The notes: a model not told the origin generated them from the letters alone. A DNA stretch of 64,000 bases from an uncultured Elusimicrobiales bacterium (GCA_944327085.1 CALVGG010000002.1:1-64000); one strand, 5' to 3'. Shown: positions 7,750 to 15,663, counted from the first letter of the stretch. A program made the numbers and translations.

Positions 7750-9046
7750 CCGCTTAATTCTGCGTTTTTGGCATCCGCATGTTTATCAGATAACCAATCC
7801 ACAAGCATTTGCTAATCCGTTGTATGGCTATGGTATTAACTGGAATGTGTCTTATACAAAAGATGTGGCTGCTGGGTATTATCCTACTGTAGTGTTAAAT
7901 AAATACAAACAGGATTATCCGCCTTATTTAACACAAAAAGTGCTTAAAGTCAGTTGCTCCTTACCCAAAATAGTATATGGCAATAATCTGTTTGAGCTGG
8001 AAGATTTGGACTTAACAACGGTTTGCAGTGTCCTTTCCGATAAACTCAACCAAATGGGTGTGTCCTTGTCACCTAACTATATAAGTACTGTGACGGATAT
8101 TGCCAGTATAGAGTATGGAAAAAACTTTTACACAGGTCATATCCCAGTGAACTTCATATTACAGGAACTATACAGGGCTCATCCCTTAAATAGCTATATG
8201 GATGTCAGCCGTATTAAGTTTTGTAATGGCGGTGAGGAATTGGTGTTCTATTCCCCGGGGTATGAGGTGGTGTTTTATGATAAGGCAAAAGAGTTAAAAA
8301 AAGAACTGGCATATAGGAAATGTGTATTGCCCGATAAATTGGCGGATGAAATCAGACAGGACAAGTTCAATGTTTTCCGTATGGAGGTTCGTTTCCATAA
8401 TTCTACGGTGAGGACGGCTGCTTTTAAAGAGATAGGAATCAGTGAAGAATACAATGCTTCTCTTCAACAACTTTTTAGTAGAACAGTTTCAAGAAAAGTA
8501 TTGAACTATTACTGGCAACGAATCAGCAGAACTGCTCGGTTAGTGCCTTTATCTTGTTTTACCCCAGCTTATGAGCTTCAAGGTATGTATCATGGAGCAG
8601 GAAAGCGACTCAAACCTCAGCAGTTATTAGCCCGGTTAGGTATGCACTGCTTGCTTAGGGAATGTGGATATAAAGCAACTAGAGAGACTTTACAACGTAT
8701 AGGAAGCAGTAATCCTGCCGGGTTCATTAAGCAAAACGTAGGGCCAACATGGAAACTAACAAACAAACTTGATATATGGAGATTCTTTGACCGTGCTTTG
8801 TCCAGATTTAAGTGTATGAAAGAGAAATGTTGGAAACGTGCTAACAGAAGACTGTCTGCTCCCTATTTTAAACACACAGAGCCAATGCTATCAATTTCAG
8901 TAGTGGCAAAAATTTTAAATGTAGAGAACAAAGTTGTGAGATCTGAAATCAAAAGAGGTGTATTGAGAGCTAAGAAAATTGGAATAAGGAGGTGTCGAGT
9001 AAGTCGCCAAGCATTAGCTGAATATTTGCAAGACAGCGAGCCATAA
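7742..9046 (+). CDS. Replication initiation protein, phage gene II/X type, with C-terminal HTH
   Basis: A 434-residue protein resembling phage/plasmid replication proteins of the gene II/X group (rolling-circle type). Supporting features are the MIDRLILRF start, the ISTVTDIASIEYGKNFYT segment, FYDKAKELKK followed by FRMEVRFHN, and RKVLNYYWQRI, the usual order in this family. Residues from about 385 form a separate domain, ISVVAKILNVENKVVRSEIKRG then RVSRQALAEYL, an excisionase-type HTH that would give DNA specificity. Its start overlaps the small upstream gene by eight bases. It implies that the excised element can replicate as a plasmid or phage-like circle. The family call rests on remembered motif order, not an alignment. 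Confidence 0.68.
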   Translation: MIDRLILRFWHPHVYQITNPQAFANPLYGYGINWNVSYTKDVAAGYYPTVVLNKYKQDYPPYLTQKVLKVSCSLPKIVYGNNLFELEDLDLTTVCSVLSDKLNQMGVSLSPNYISTVTDIASIEYGKNFYTGHIPVNFILQELYRAHPLNSYMDVSRIKFCNGGEELVFYSPGYEVVFYDKAKELKKELAYRKCVLPDKLADEIRQDKFNVFRMEVRFHNSTVRTAAFKEIGISEEYNASLQQLFSRTVSRKVLNYYWQRISRTARLVPLSCFTPAYELQGMYHGAGKRLKPQQLLARLGMHCLLRECGYKATRETLQRIGSSNPAGFIKQNVGPTWKLTNKLDIWRFFDRALSRFKCMKEKCWKRANRRLSAPYFKHTEPMLSISVVAKILNVENKVVRSEIKRGVLRAKKIGIRRCRVSRQALAEYLQDSEP

Positions 9047-9082
9047 AGTACTACTTATTAAAAGCAAAATAAAAGATAATTA

Positions 9083-9111
9083 TTGATAAGAAAAGATAAA
9101 TAAAATAAAAT
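9083..9111 (+). promoter_or_regulatory. Candidate recombinase promoter
   Basis: TTGATA (9083-9088), 17-base spacer, TAAAAT (9106-9111). A perfect 7-bp inverted repeat, AACACTT 9142-9148 and AAGTGTT 9155-9161, lies downstream and could be an operator or a recombinase arm site. Confidence 0.4.
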
Positions 9112-10731
9112 TAAAAGAATCAACCTATGAAAGACAAATTCAACACTTATATCAAAGTGTTCGTTATAAGAAAAATATAAATTTATGTGCAGAAACTTTA
9201 AATACTATATATTAGTTTCCGCAAGGAGGAAAGAAGCCAATGCCAGGTCCTTTATTACGTGCCATTATTCCTAATCAAGTATCAAGAGCACAGCATGCTG
9301 TTATTCTAGCCAGGGTATCTTCTGCAGAACAAAGGGAAGGCAAGTCTTTGCCAGCCCAGTTGGCGAGTTGTAGGAATTACTGTATACGTAAACAATTGAT
9401 AGTTGATAAAGAATTTTCGTTTACAGAATCTTCTACTCGAGGAGACAGGAAAAAATTTCAAGAAATGATGAGTTTTGTAGTGCAACGGCCATATTCTGTA
9501 GCGATTGTTGCTGATACGTTAGACCGTTTCCAACGTAGTTTCAAGGAGTGCTTAGATTGGCAAGGTCAGATTGAAAGTGGAAAGATAGAACTGCATTTCT
9601 TGGCTTCAGGGCAGGTCATTACTCAAAATTCACGTTGCGCAGAAATCATGGGTTATAAATCAGGCGTTATGAATGCTGAAATCTATATCTTGCAGATGAA
9701 AGAAAACATACTTCGTGGTCTTGCCCAGAAGGTAAAAGACCAAGAGTATCCAGGTAAGGCTCCGGTTGGGTATAAGAATGTAATAATCAAAAAAAAATAC
9801 TATTGTAAAAGATGAAAAAACTGCCCCTTTCGTACAGAAATTATTTGAAAGATACGCTACAGGTAATTACACTATAGAACAAGCAGCCAAGGATTTTGTG
9901 TCTGCTGGTGTTATGAGTTGTCATAAAACCCCGTTTTCTCGTTCAAGTGTTGGGCGTGTATTGGATAATCCGTTTTACTACGGACAAATGCGAATAGGTG
10001 GTACGCTATTCCCGCACTGTTATGAACCCTTAATCAGCAAAGAATTGTTTGACAGGTGCAAACGTGTAAGAGCTCATTATCGGACCCAGCCTTTTGAATA
10101 TGCGGCTAAACCCTTTGTTTTTAGGGGCATTCTTCGTTGTAAACACTGCGGAGCCGTTATTACCAGTTATACCAAAGTGAAAAAGATTAAAGGGACTGGA
10201 GAGGTACACAAGTACACCTACTTAAGATGCAGTGATAAAGCTAACCGACGTACAGACTGCACATGTCCACAAGTGAATGAAACGATGGTTGAGAAACAAG
10301 CTTTGCAGTTTTTAAGACTTTTATCTATTGATCCGCGTTTGCTTCAGTTTACTTTAGATCAGATGCAACAGTTGGATGAAGCCGAAATCAAAGCCCAAAA
10401 AACTCAGATTGCCAATCTGCGTGAGCGTTTAGGTCAAATTGACAAAGTACGTTATACTTTTATTGAAAGAGAAAGCAGAGGTGATGTTGATTCTGAGTGG
10501 GTAAGTGGAAAGTTAAAGGATTTAAAAAAAGAAGAGGAACGTATCCAAGTTCAGTTACAGCAGACAACAGACCATGTACCAGAAGTAGAATGGACTATGG
10601 AACGTTTACTCCGAATTATGTCAAATGCTGCTAAGCTCTTCGAGAGTTCGCACACTCTGCAGAAGAATGCTTTACTTCGGTGCTTTTGTGCGAACTCCAC
10701 TTTTGATGGGAAAAATCTTGAAATTATAATG

Positions 10732-10762
10732 AAAAAACCCTTCCAAAAATGTTTGGAAGGGT
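10732..10762 (-). terminator. Element-supplied terminator for tRNA-Pro(CGG)
   Basis: An 11-bp perfect stem (10737-10747 with 10752-10762) with a 4-base loop is followed on the minus strand by six T. It lies inside the recombinase coding sequence, 14 bases past the tRNA CCA end. It replaces the host terminator now at 555-586. Confidence 0.75.
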
Positions 10763-10773
10763 CTTCATGTATC

Positions 10774-10782
10774 AAATGGTCG
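10774..10782. repeat. attR, right copy of the 9-bp core
   Basis: AAATGGTCG; its last six bases are the CGACCA end of tRNA-Pro(CGG) on the minus strand, so integration leaves the tRNA intact. Confidence 0.7.
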
Positions 10783-10852
10783 GGGCGGCGGGATTCGAAC
10801 CCACGACCTCACGGTCCCGAACCGTGCGCGCTACCATCTGCGCTACGCCCCG
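10777..10852 (-). tRNA. tRNA-Pro (anticodon CGG)
   Basis: A 76-base cloverleaf: acceptor CGGGGCG/CGCCCCG, anticodon stem CACGG/CCGTG around TTCGGGA, T arm GTGGGTTCGAATCCCGC. Discriminator A and CCA are encoded. It is the integration target of the element. Confidence 0.95.
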
Positions 10853-10867
10853 TATAATAATTTTAAA

Positions 10868-10942
10868 TGGTCGGGAAGGCGGGACTCGAACCCGCGATCT
10901 CTCGCACCCCAAGCGAGCGCTCTACCTCTGAGCCACTCCCCG
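10868..10942 (-). tRNA. tRNA-Pro (anticodon GGG)
   Basis: A 75-base cloverleaf: acceptor CGGGGAG/CTTCCCG with one G-U pair, anticodon stem CTCGC/GCGAG around TTGGGGT, T loop TTCGAGT. CCA is encoded. It also ends CGACCATTT, so it is a second possible attachment site. Confidence 0.95.
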
Positions 10943-10981
10943 AAATAACAAGCGGTTTATTTCAACCACCCATATATTTTA

Positions 10982-11326
10982 TCATTCTTTTATTAAATCT
11001 TCCAGCGTTTCTTTAATTTCCGTCAGAAATTTAATATCCGTGCGGGGCTGATTAGTTTTTGCCCCTGCAACCGGTAAGTGATATTTAGACAGTTGCTTTT
11101 TGGCCCCTTCCAACGTAAGTTTATGCTTATAAATTAAATCTTTAATTTTAAGTATGGTGTATACGTCTTCTTTGGTATAGCGGCGGTGGCCGCTTTCTTT
11201 GCGTATGGGTTTAATAAGGCCAAATTCCGCTTCCCAGTAGCGCACGGAATATTCCGGCACGCCGGTAATGCGTTTTACGTCCCCTATGGAAAAATAGTCT
11301 TTTTGTTCAATTTCCTCTAGTCCCAT
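10982..11326 (-). CDS. MerR-family transcriptional regulator
   Basis: A 114-residue regulator with the MerR DNA-binding domain at residues 9-80: YFSIGDVKRITGVPEYSVRYWEAEFGLIKPIR, then RRYTKEDVYTILKIKDLI. The remaining 35 residues form a short helical dimerisation segment, too short for a drug or metal domain, so the inducer is unknown. TATAAT at 11333-11338 on the minus strand ends six bases before the start codon and no ribosome site is present, so the mRNA is probably leaderless. Its target may be the divergent pilin gene or a distant operon; nothing in the sequence decides. Confidence 0.9.
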   Translation of the reverse strand: MGLEEIEQKDYFSIGDVKRITGVPEYSVRYWEAEFGLIKPIRKESGHRRYTKEDVYTILKIKDLIYKHKLTLEGAKKQLSKYHLPVAGAKTNQPRTDIKFLTEIKETLEDLIKE

Positions 11327-11388
11327 ATTTTTATTATATCAATTTGTGTTATTGTTTGCCGTTGTGTGCCGGCTGTTTTGTAAGGGGC

Positions 11389-11416
11389 TTGTATTGTTTT
11401 TTTTTTTTGATAAATT
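11389..11416 (+). promoter_or_regulatory. Pilin promoter with T12 spacer tract
   Basis: TTGTAT (11389-11394), 16-base spacer, TAAATT (11411-11416). Twelve T fill 11397-11408. The block GGGGCTTG-NN-TTG-T12-GATAAATT recurs before the second pilin gene. Confidence 0.5.
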
Positions 11417-11454
11417 GGGAGAAAAGAAATTTTTAATATTTTTGGGAGGAAAGA

Positions 11455-11991
11455 ATGAAAAATGCAATAGCGGGGCGTTTGGCGGGCTTTACGCTCATAG
11501 AACTTTTGGTTGTGGTATTAATTATTGGTATTTTGGCTTCGGTTGCCTTGCCGCAGTATCAGGTGGCGGTAGCCAAAAGCCGTTTGGGCGCCTTAATGCC
11601 CACCACAAAGGCTTTGGCAGATGCGTCTGAGGTGGCCTTTTTGGCTAACGGCAGTTTTGACGGGGATATATCCAAATTGGATGTAGATATTCCCTCCGGC
11701 TGCAGTTTAGGCACCACCGTAAGCGTTGCCACCTGCTCAAACGGGGTTATATTTGATGTTTTTGATAACGCCACCCCCAATATAACGGGCATTAACAAAC
11801 AGGTTAAATTGGGCTACGTTATTTGGCTGAACCGTTCCGACCATCCCGGTGCACGCCGCTGTTTGGCTTTAAATACCGATAAAGTAGCCAATCAGGTTTG
11901 CAAAAGTATGGGTGGCACCCAAATTACGGGGGAAAGCTATAATTATTTTAAAAATGTGGTGGGAACGGCCACCGTGTATGCCTTGGAATAG
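11455..11991 (+). CDS. Type IV pilin-like protein
   Basis: A 178-residue prepilin. A short basic leader ends in AG, followed by FTLIELLVVVLIIGILASVALP, the classical class III signal: prepilin peptidase cuts after Gly11 and Phe is methylated, with Glu at mature position 5. The hydrophobic helix runs to about residue 32. The globular part is small, with Cys residues at CSLGT, ATCSNG, RRCLA and QVCKS that could pair in two disulphides. GGAGG five bases ahead fixes the ATG. It is monocistronic, with its own promoter and terminator. It could be a major pilin or a minor pseudopilin of a type II-like secretion system; assembly genes are not in the window. Confidence 0.9.
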   Translation: MKNAIAGRLAGFTLIELLVVVLIIGILASVALPQYQVAVAKSRLGALMPTTKALADASEVAFLANGSFDGDISKLDVDIPSGCSLGTTVSVATCSNGVIFDVFDNATPNITGINKQVKLGYVIWLNRSDHPGARRCLALNTDKVANQVCKSMGGTQITGESYNYFKNVVGTATVYALE

Positions 11992-12013
11992 TTTGTTGAT
12001 TTTGTTTTACCAT

Positions 12014-12045
12014 AAAAACCCCTCTGTTTAGGCAGAGGGGTTTTT
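12014..12045 (+). terminator. Pilin terminator
   Basis: Perfect 13-bp arms 12014-12026 and 12033-12045 with a TTTAGG loop and T5. Runs of A on the left make it functional in both directions. Confidence 0.88.
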
Positions 12046-12131
12046 GTTTCCGGTACCGGTGATGTTCCAAAATAAAGCAAATAACACCCGTTTTACGCGG
12101 GCCCGGCGCCGGCTGTATTTTATCCGGTAAC

Positions 12132-12159
12132 AAAAACCCCCGGGGTTGCCGGGGGTTTT
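12132..12159 (-). terminator. adhE terminator
   Basis: Eleven-bp arms 12133-12143 and 12149-12159 end in TTTT on the minus strand, eight bases beyond the adhE stop. Confidence 0.85.
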
Positions 12160-12166
12160 ATAAAGC

Positions 12167-14809
12167 TTATTTAGCTTTGTGTTTTACGGGTTCACCGTAA
12201 TAGGCTTTCAGGTAGAGATCCTTAATCTCGCTGATAAGCGGATAGCGGGCGTTGCCGCCGGTGCATTGGTCGTCAAAGGCCAATTCGGAAAGTTTATCCA
12301 GGTTGTCCAAGAATTCCTTTTCCGGAATGCCGTATTCTTTGATAGAGCGGGGGATGTTGAGTTTGTGTTTCAAATCTTCCACCATATCAATCAGCTTTTG
12401 CACTTTGGCGTCTTTATCGTCGCCCAGGTTGTTGTGGGGGAGCAGGAAGTCCACAATCTTGCCGTAGCGGCCCTTTACAAACGGGTATTTATACTGCGGG
12501 AATAAACCCTGTTTGGTGGGTTTGTCCGTCGCGTTGAACTCGATAATGTAAGAGAGCAACAGCGCGTTGGCCAATCCGTGCGGTACGTGGTACATAGCCC
12601 CCAGTTTATGCGCCATAGAGTGGGAAAGCCCCAAGAACGCGTTTGCAAACGCCATACCGGCAATGGTGGCGGCATAGTGCATTTTTTCGCGCGCGTTAAT
12701 GTCTTTGGCGCCCAAGGTGTAGGATTTTTCCAAGTACTTAAATACCAGGCGCATGGCTTCCAGGGCTTGGCCGTCCGTAAAGTTGGTGGCATATACGGAG
12801 GTGTAGGCCTCAATGGCGTGGGTCAGCACGTCCAAACCGGAATAAGCCGTTAAGGATTTGGGCATATTGAGCACAAATTCCGGGTCAATAATGGCCATAT
12901 CGGGGGTTAAGGCATAGTCCGTAATGGCGTATTTGGTGCCGGTTTTTTCATCGGTGATGATGGTGAACGGCGTTACTTCAGACCCGGTACCGGAAGTGGT
13001 GGGGATAGCCACCATAACGGCTTTTTTGCCCAAAGGCGGTGCTGCATAAATGCGTTTGCGGATATCCATAAAGCGCATGGCAATATCTTCAAAGCTGGTG
13101 TCCGGGTTTTCGTACATCAGCCAAACCATTTTGCCTTCGTCGATGGCGCTGCCGCCGCCCAAAGCAATAATCATATCCGGCTGCCAGGAATTGGCAATGT
13201 TTAATGCTTCCTGTACGTTGGAAATATTCGGGTCCGGCAACACGTTGGAAAACACGCGGAATTTGATGTTTAAGCTTTCCAACACGTCCGCCACGGCACG
13301 CACATGGCCCAGCTGTTCCATGGTTTTATCGGTAATGATATAGGCGCGCTGTTTGTCTTTCAACTCCGCCAAAGCCTGTGGCAAGGCGCCGCGTTTGAAG
13401 TAGATTTTGGAAGGTACTTTGTACCAATACATATTTTCGCGGCGTTCCGCCACGGATTTTACGTTCATAAGATGTTTTACCCCAATGTTTTCACTGACGG
13501 AGTTGCCGCCCCAAGAGCCGCAGCCCAACGTAAGGGACGGGGCCAGTTTAAAGTTGTACACATCGCCGATGGCGCCCTGAGAAGACGGAATATTGATAAG
13601 CGTGCGTGCGGTGGGCATATCTTTAAACAAATCAATATGTTCTTCGTTGGCTTCATCGGTATACAGCACGGAGGTGTGCCCCGCTCCGCCGTAAAGGATT
13701 AAATCGCGCGCCAGGTCTACCGCGTGTTTAAAATCTTTGGCGCGGTAGAAGGCCAGCACGGGGGATAATTTTTCCCGGGCGAAGACTTCTTCGTCATTTA
13801 CTGCGGACGCTTCCGCAATTAAAATTTTGGTGCCGGCGGGCACTTTAATGCCGGCCATTTGGGCAATTTTTTCTGCACTCTGCCCCACAATGGCGGAGTT
13901 TAATTTCCCGTTAATTACAATGGTTTCGGCCAGTTTTTTGCGGTCTTTACCGGTTACAAAATGGCAGCCGCGGGTGATGAATTCTGCTTTTACTTTATCG
14001 TAAACGGCGTCTTCCACCACTACAGACTGTTCACTGGCGCAAATCATACCGTTATCAAAGGTTTTGCTCATGATAATGGAGCTGACGGCCATTTTAATAT
14101 TGGCGGTAGCGTCAATTACGGCCGGGGTGTTGCCCGCGCCCACGCCAATGGCCGGCTTGCCGGAAGAGTAAGCCGCTTTTACCATACCGGGGCCGCCGGT
14201 GGCCAAAATTAAGTTAATGTGCGGGTGATGCATTAAAGCGTTGGAAAGCGGCATGGTGGGGTTGTCAATCCAGCCGATAATGCCTTCCGGCGCGCCGGCT
14301 TCCACGGCCGCGTCGCGCACGATGCGGGCCGCTTCAATGGTGCATTTTTTGGCGCGCGGATGGGGGGAAAACACAATCCCGTTGCGGGTTTTTAAAGCCA
14401 GCAAGCTTTTAAAAATAGCCGTAGAAGTAGGGTTTGTGGTGGGCACAATGCCGGCAATCACGCCGATAGGCTCCGCCACTTGGCGGTAACCGAAGGCATC
14501 GTCGTCAGACAGGGTGCCGCAGGTTTTGGTGTCTTTATATTGGTTGTAAATGTATTCAGAGGCAAACTGGTTTTTAATTACTTTATCTTCCATTACCCCC
14601 ATGCCGGTTTCTTCCACGGCCATTTTAGACAGCGGAATACGGTTCTGCGCCGCGGCAATAGCCGCCGCACGGAAAATTTTGTCTACTTGTTCTTGCGTGT
14701 ACGTTGCATAAATGCGCTGGGCTGCTTTCACTTTGTCTACGATGCTGTCCAACATGGACATTTCTTCGGCAGTGGCTTGCACCGGCGCGGTTTGTTTTTT
14801 GTCCGCCAT
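12167..14809 (-). CDS. adhE: Bifunctional acetaldehyde-CoA/alcohol dehydrogenase
   Basis: At 880 residues this has the normal AdhE length and both domains. It reduces acetyl-CoA to acetaldehyde and then to ethanol, oxidising two NADH, in the cytoplasm. Residues 1 to about 440 are the CoA-acylating aldehyde dehydrogenase, with catalytic Cys257 in MICASEQS and the GAGNTPA loop near 224-230. Residues from about 460 are the iron alcohol dehydrogenase, with GGGSAIDEGK and the metal-binding HSMAHKLGAMYHVPHG at 730-745. AAGGAG precedes the ATG. It is transcribed alone, divergently from rex, whose product probably represses it when NADH is low. Confidence 0.97.
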   Translation of the reverse strand: MADKKQTAPVQATAEEMSMLDSIVDKVKAAQRIYATYTQEQVDKIFRAAAIAAAQNRIPLSKMAVEETGMGVMEDKVIKNQFASEYIYNQYKDTKTCGTLSDDDAFGYRQVAEPIGVIAGIVPTTNPTSTAIFKSLLALKTRNGIVFSPHPRAKKCTIEAARIVRDAAVEAGAPEGIIGWIDNPTMPLSNALMHHPHINLILATGGPGMVKAAYSSGKPAIGVGAGNTPAVIDATANIKMAVSSIIMSKTFDNGMICASEQSVVVEDAVYDKVKAEFITRGCHFVTGKDRKKLAETIVINGKLNSAIVGQSAEKIAQMAGIKVPAGTKILIAEASAVNDEEVFAREKLSPVLAFYRAKDFKHAVDLARDLILYGGAGHTSVLYTDEANEEHIDLFKDMPTARTLINIPSSQGAIGDVYNFKLAPSLTLGCGSWGGNSVSENIGVKHLMNVKSVAERRENMYWYKVPSKIYFKRGALPQALAELKDKQRAYIITDKTMEQLGHVRAVADVLESLNIKFRVFSNVLPDPNISNVQEALNIANSWQPDMIIALGGGSAIDEGKMVWLMYENPDTSFEDIAMRFMDIRKRIYAAPPLGKKAVMVAIPTTSGTGSEVTPFTIITDEKTGTKYAITDYALTPDMAIIDPEFVLNMPKSLTAYSGLDVLTHAIEAYTSVYATNFTDGQALEAMRLVFKYLEKSYTLGAKDINAREKMHYAATIAGMAFANAFLGLSHSMAHKLGAMYHVPHGLANALLLSYIIEFNATDKPTKQGLFPQYKYPFVKGRYGKIVDFLLPHNNLGDDKDAKVQKLIDMVEDLKHKLNIPRSIKEYGIPEKEFLDNLDKLSELAFDDQCTGGNARYPLISEIKDLYLKAYYGEPVKHKAK

Positions 14810-14853
14810 AGTTTGGTTTCTCCTTGTAAAATATCCTAAAAAAATCTGCTGTG

Positions 14854-14867
14854 GATATTTTTATATC
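14854..14867. promoter_or_regulatory. Operator of adhE (candidate Rex site)
   Basis: GATAT-N4-ATATC, three bases (ATA) downstream of the adhE -10 box, over the expected transcription start. The same motif at the same distance follows the rex -10 box. Confidence 0.6.
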
Positions 14868-14870
14868 TAT

Positions 14871-14899
14871 ATTTTATATATTGCTATAATTATTGTCAA
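14871..14899 (-). promoter_or_regulatory. adhE promoter
   Basis: Minus strand TTGACA (14894-14899), 17-base spacer, TAAAAT (14871-14876). Confidence 0.75.
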
Positions 14900-14901
14900 C
14901 A

Positions 14902-14913
14902 TTGTATATACAA
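14902..14913. promoter_or_regulatory. Central palindrome between the divergent promoters
   Basis: TTGTATATACAA, a perfect 12-bp palindrome between the two -35 boxes. Its TTGT/ACAA ends recall classical Rex half sites; a second regulator is also possible. Confidence 0.45.
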
Positions 14914-14929
14914 ATTTATTTTGCAATGC

Positions 14930-14958
14930 TTGACAAATACGGGGGTAAAAAATATATT
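14930..14958 (+). promoter_or_regulatory. rex promoter
   Basis: TTGACA (14930-14935), 17-base spacer, TATATT (14953-14958). Confidence 0.75.
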
Positions 14959-14959
14959 A

Positions 14960-14977
14960 TAGATATTGTAATATCTA
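14960..14977. promoter_or_regulatory. Operator of rex (candidate autoregulatory site)
   Basis: TAGATATTGTAATATCTA: perfect 8-bp arms around GT, containing GATAT-N4-ATATC, at the rex transcription start. Confidence 0.6.
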
Positions 14978-15003
14978 CATAATGCTGTTTTTTAAGAGGA
15001 AAT

Positions 15004-15639
15004 ATGGGCTTTTTTCATCATAAAAAAGAAATCAGCGTGCAAACCATCCGCCGCCTGCCGCAGTATTTGCGTATTTTTTATAATTTGCACGGCTACGGGC
15101 GGGAGCTGGTATCTTCCACCTTTTTAGCGCAAGAAACGCAGCTTTTGCCTATTGTAATTAAAAAAGATTTGCAGGCCGTTGGCGCCCCCAGCAAACTGCG
15201 CGCCGGGTTTAAAGTGGCGGGAACCATTGCCGCTATTGAAAAATTTTTGGGGTGGGATAATTTAAACAAAGCTTTTATGGTGGGGGTTGGGCATTTGGGC
15301 TCGGCATTGCTTGGGTTTCAGGGGTTTAAAAACCACGGGCTTGAAATTGTAGCCGCGTTTGACACCCACCCGGAGAAAGTCTCTTCTGAAATAAACGGCG
15401 TGCATGTATACCACACGGCGCAGCTGGCCACGGTAATAGAAAAATTAAATTTAAAAATTGCCATTCTTACCGTGCCCGCCTCTGCCGCGCAGGGCATAAC
15501 GGACACACTGGTAAACGCGGGCATAAAAGCCATTTGGAATTTTGCCCCCGTTAATTTAACCGTCCCGCCGGACGTGGTGGTGCAGAAGGAAGATATTTCC
15601 GCCGGCCTGGCCGAGCTTTGCGCCAAATTAAAAAGATAA
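15004..15639 (+). CDS. rex: Rex-type NADH-sensing transcriptional repressor
   Basis: A 211-residue Rex protein. The N-terminal winged helix (residues 11-75) has IRRLPQYLRIFYNL and IVIKKDLQAVGAPSK; the Rossmann domain begins at the GVGHLGS loop (94-100) that binds NAD(H). A domain-swap helix closes the C-terminus. Rex releases DNA when NADH/NAD+ rises, derepressing fermentative genes; divergent adhE fits this exactly. The recognition helix differs from the usual RKDLSYFGEFG, in line with an operator unlike the textbook TTGTGA palindrome. AGAGGA ahead of the ATG is the ribosome site. Monocistronic, with its own terminator. Confidence 0.92.
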   Translation: MGFFHHKKEISVQTIRRLPQYLRIFYNLHGYGRELVSSTFLAQETQLLPIVIKKDLQAVGAPSKLRAGFKVAGTIAAIEKFLGWDNLNKAFMVGVGHLGSALLGFQGFKNHGLEIVAAFDTHPEKVSSEINGVHVYHTAQLATVIEKLNLKIAILTVPASAAQGITDTLVNAGIKAIWNFAPVNLTVPPDVVVQKEDISAGLAELCAKLKR

Positions 15640-15663
15640 AATAAAAAAATGACCGCTTTGAAT

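Larger units (their letters stand above)
588..10782 (+). mobile_element. Integrated replicative element with restriction-modification cargo at tRNA-Pro
   Basis: The 9-bp direct repeat AAATGGTCG occurs at 588-596 and at 10774-10782, where it is the reverse complement of the tRNA-Pro(CGG) 3' end. Sequence between the repeats is clearly more AT-rich than the flanks. All recognised genes point the same way: nuclease, two methyltransferases, HTH, unknown, small protein, replication initiator and serine recombinase. The recombinase frame running into the right repeat continues in the same frame out of the left repeat to a stop at 749, as expected if both ends join in a circle. Serine recombinases rarely use tRNA 3' ends, so the exact crossover dinucleotide is unknown. 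A plasmid-like integrative element is the likeliest identity; no conjugation genes are seen. Confidence 0.82.
9240..10857 (+). pseudogene. Large serine recombinase, frameshifted and running into attR
   Basis: This is the integrase of the element. The resolvase domain starts at ATG 9240 behind AAGGAGG: ILARVSSAEQ with catalytic Ser27, then ADTLDRFQRS. A recombinase domain (PFSRSSVGRVLDNPFYYGQM) and a zinc ribbon (LRCKHCGAVI ... YLRCSDKA ... CTCPQ) follow, then a coiled coil around QIANLRERLGQIDKV. Reading is lost at A9 (9789-9797): eight A would join the frames, nine give a stop at 9813-9815. Either the gene is broken, the base is a sequencing error, or slippage restores it. The frame enters the att core at KWS and continues antisense through tRNA-Pro to 10857. 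That last part is not normal protein; in the circle it would read into the tail at 597-749. Confidence 0.85.

Noticed and set aside
10749-10931. Open frame over the two tRNA-Pro genes with GREGGTRTRDLS-like peptides
   Set aside because: Such peptides are the well-known antisense translation of tRNA genes, not protein.
10868-10942. tRNA-Pro(GGG) as the actual integration site
   Set aside because: It also ends CGACCATTT, but the recombinase frame and the element's terminator abut the CGG gene, which lies nearer the element.
13304-13702. Long open frames opposite adhE and opposite the macroglobulin gene
   Set aside because: GC-biased third positions of the real genes keep the antisense frames free of stops.
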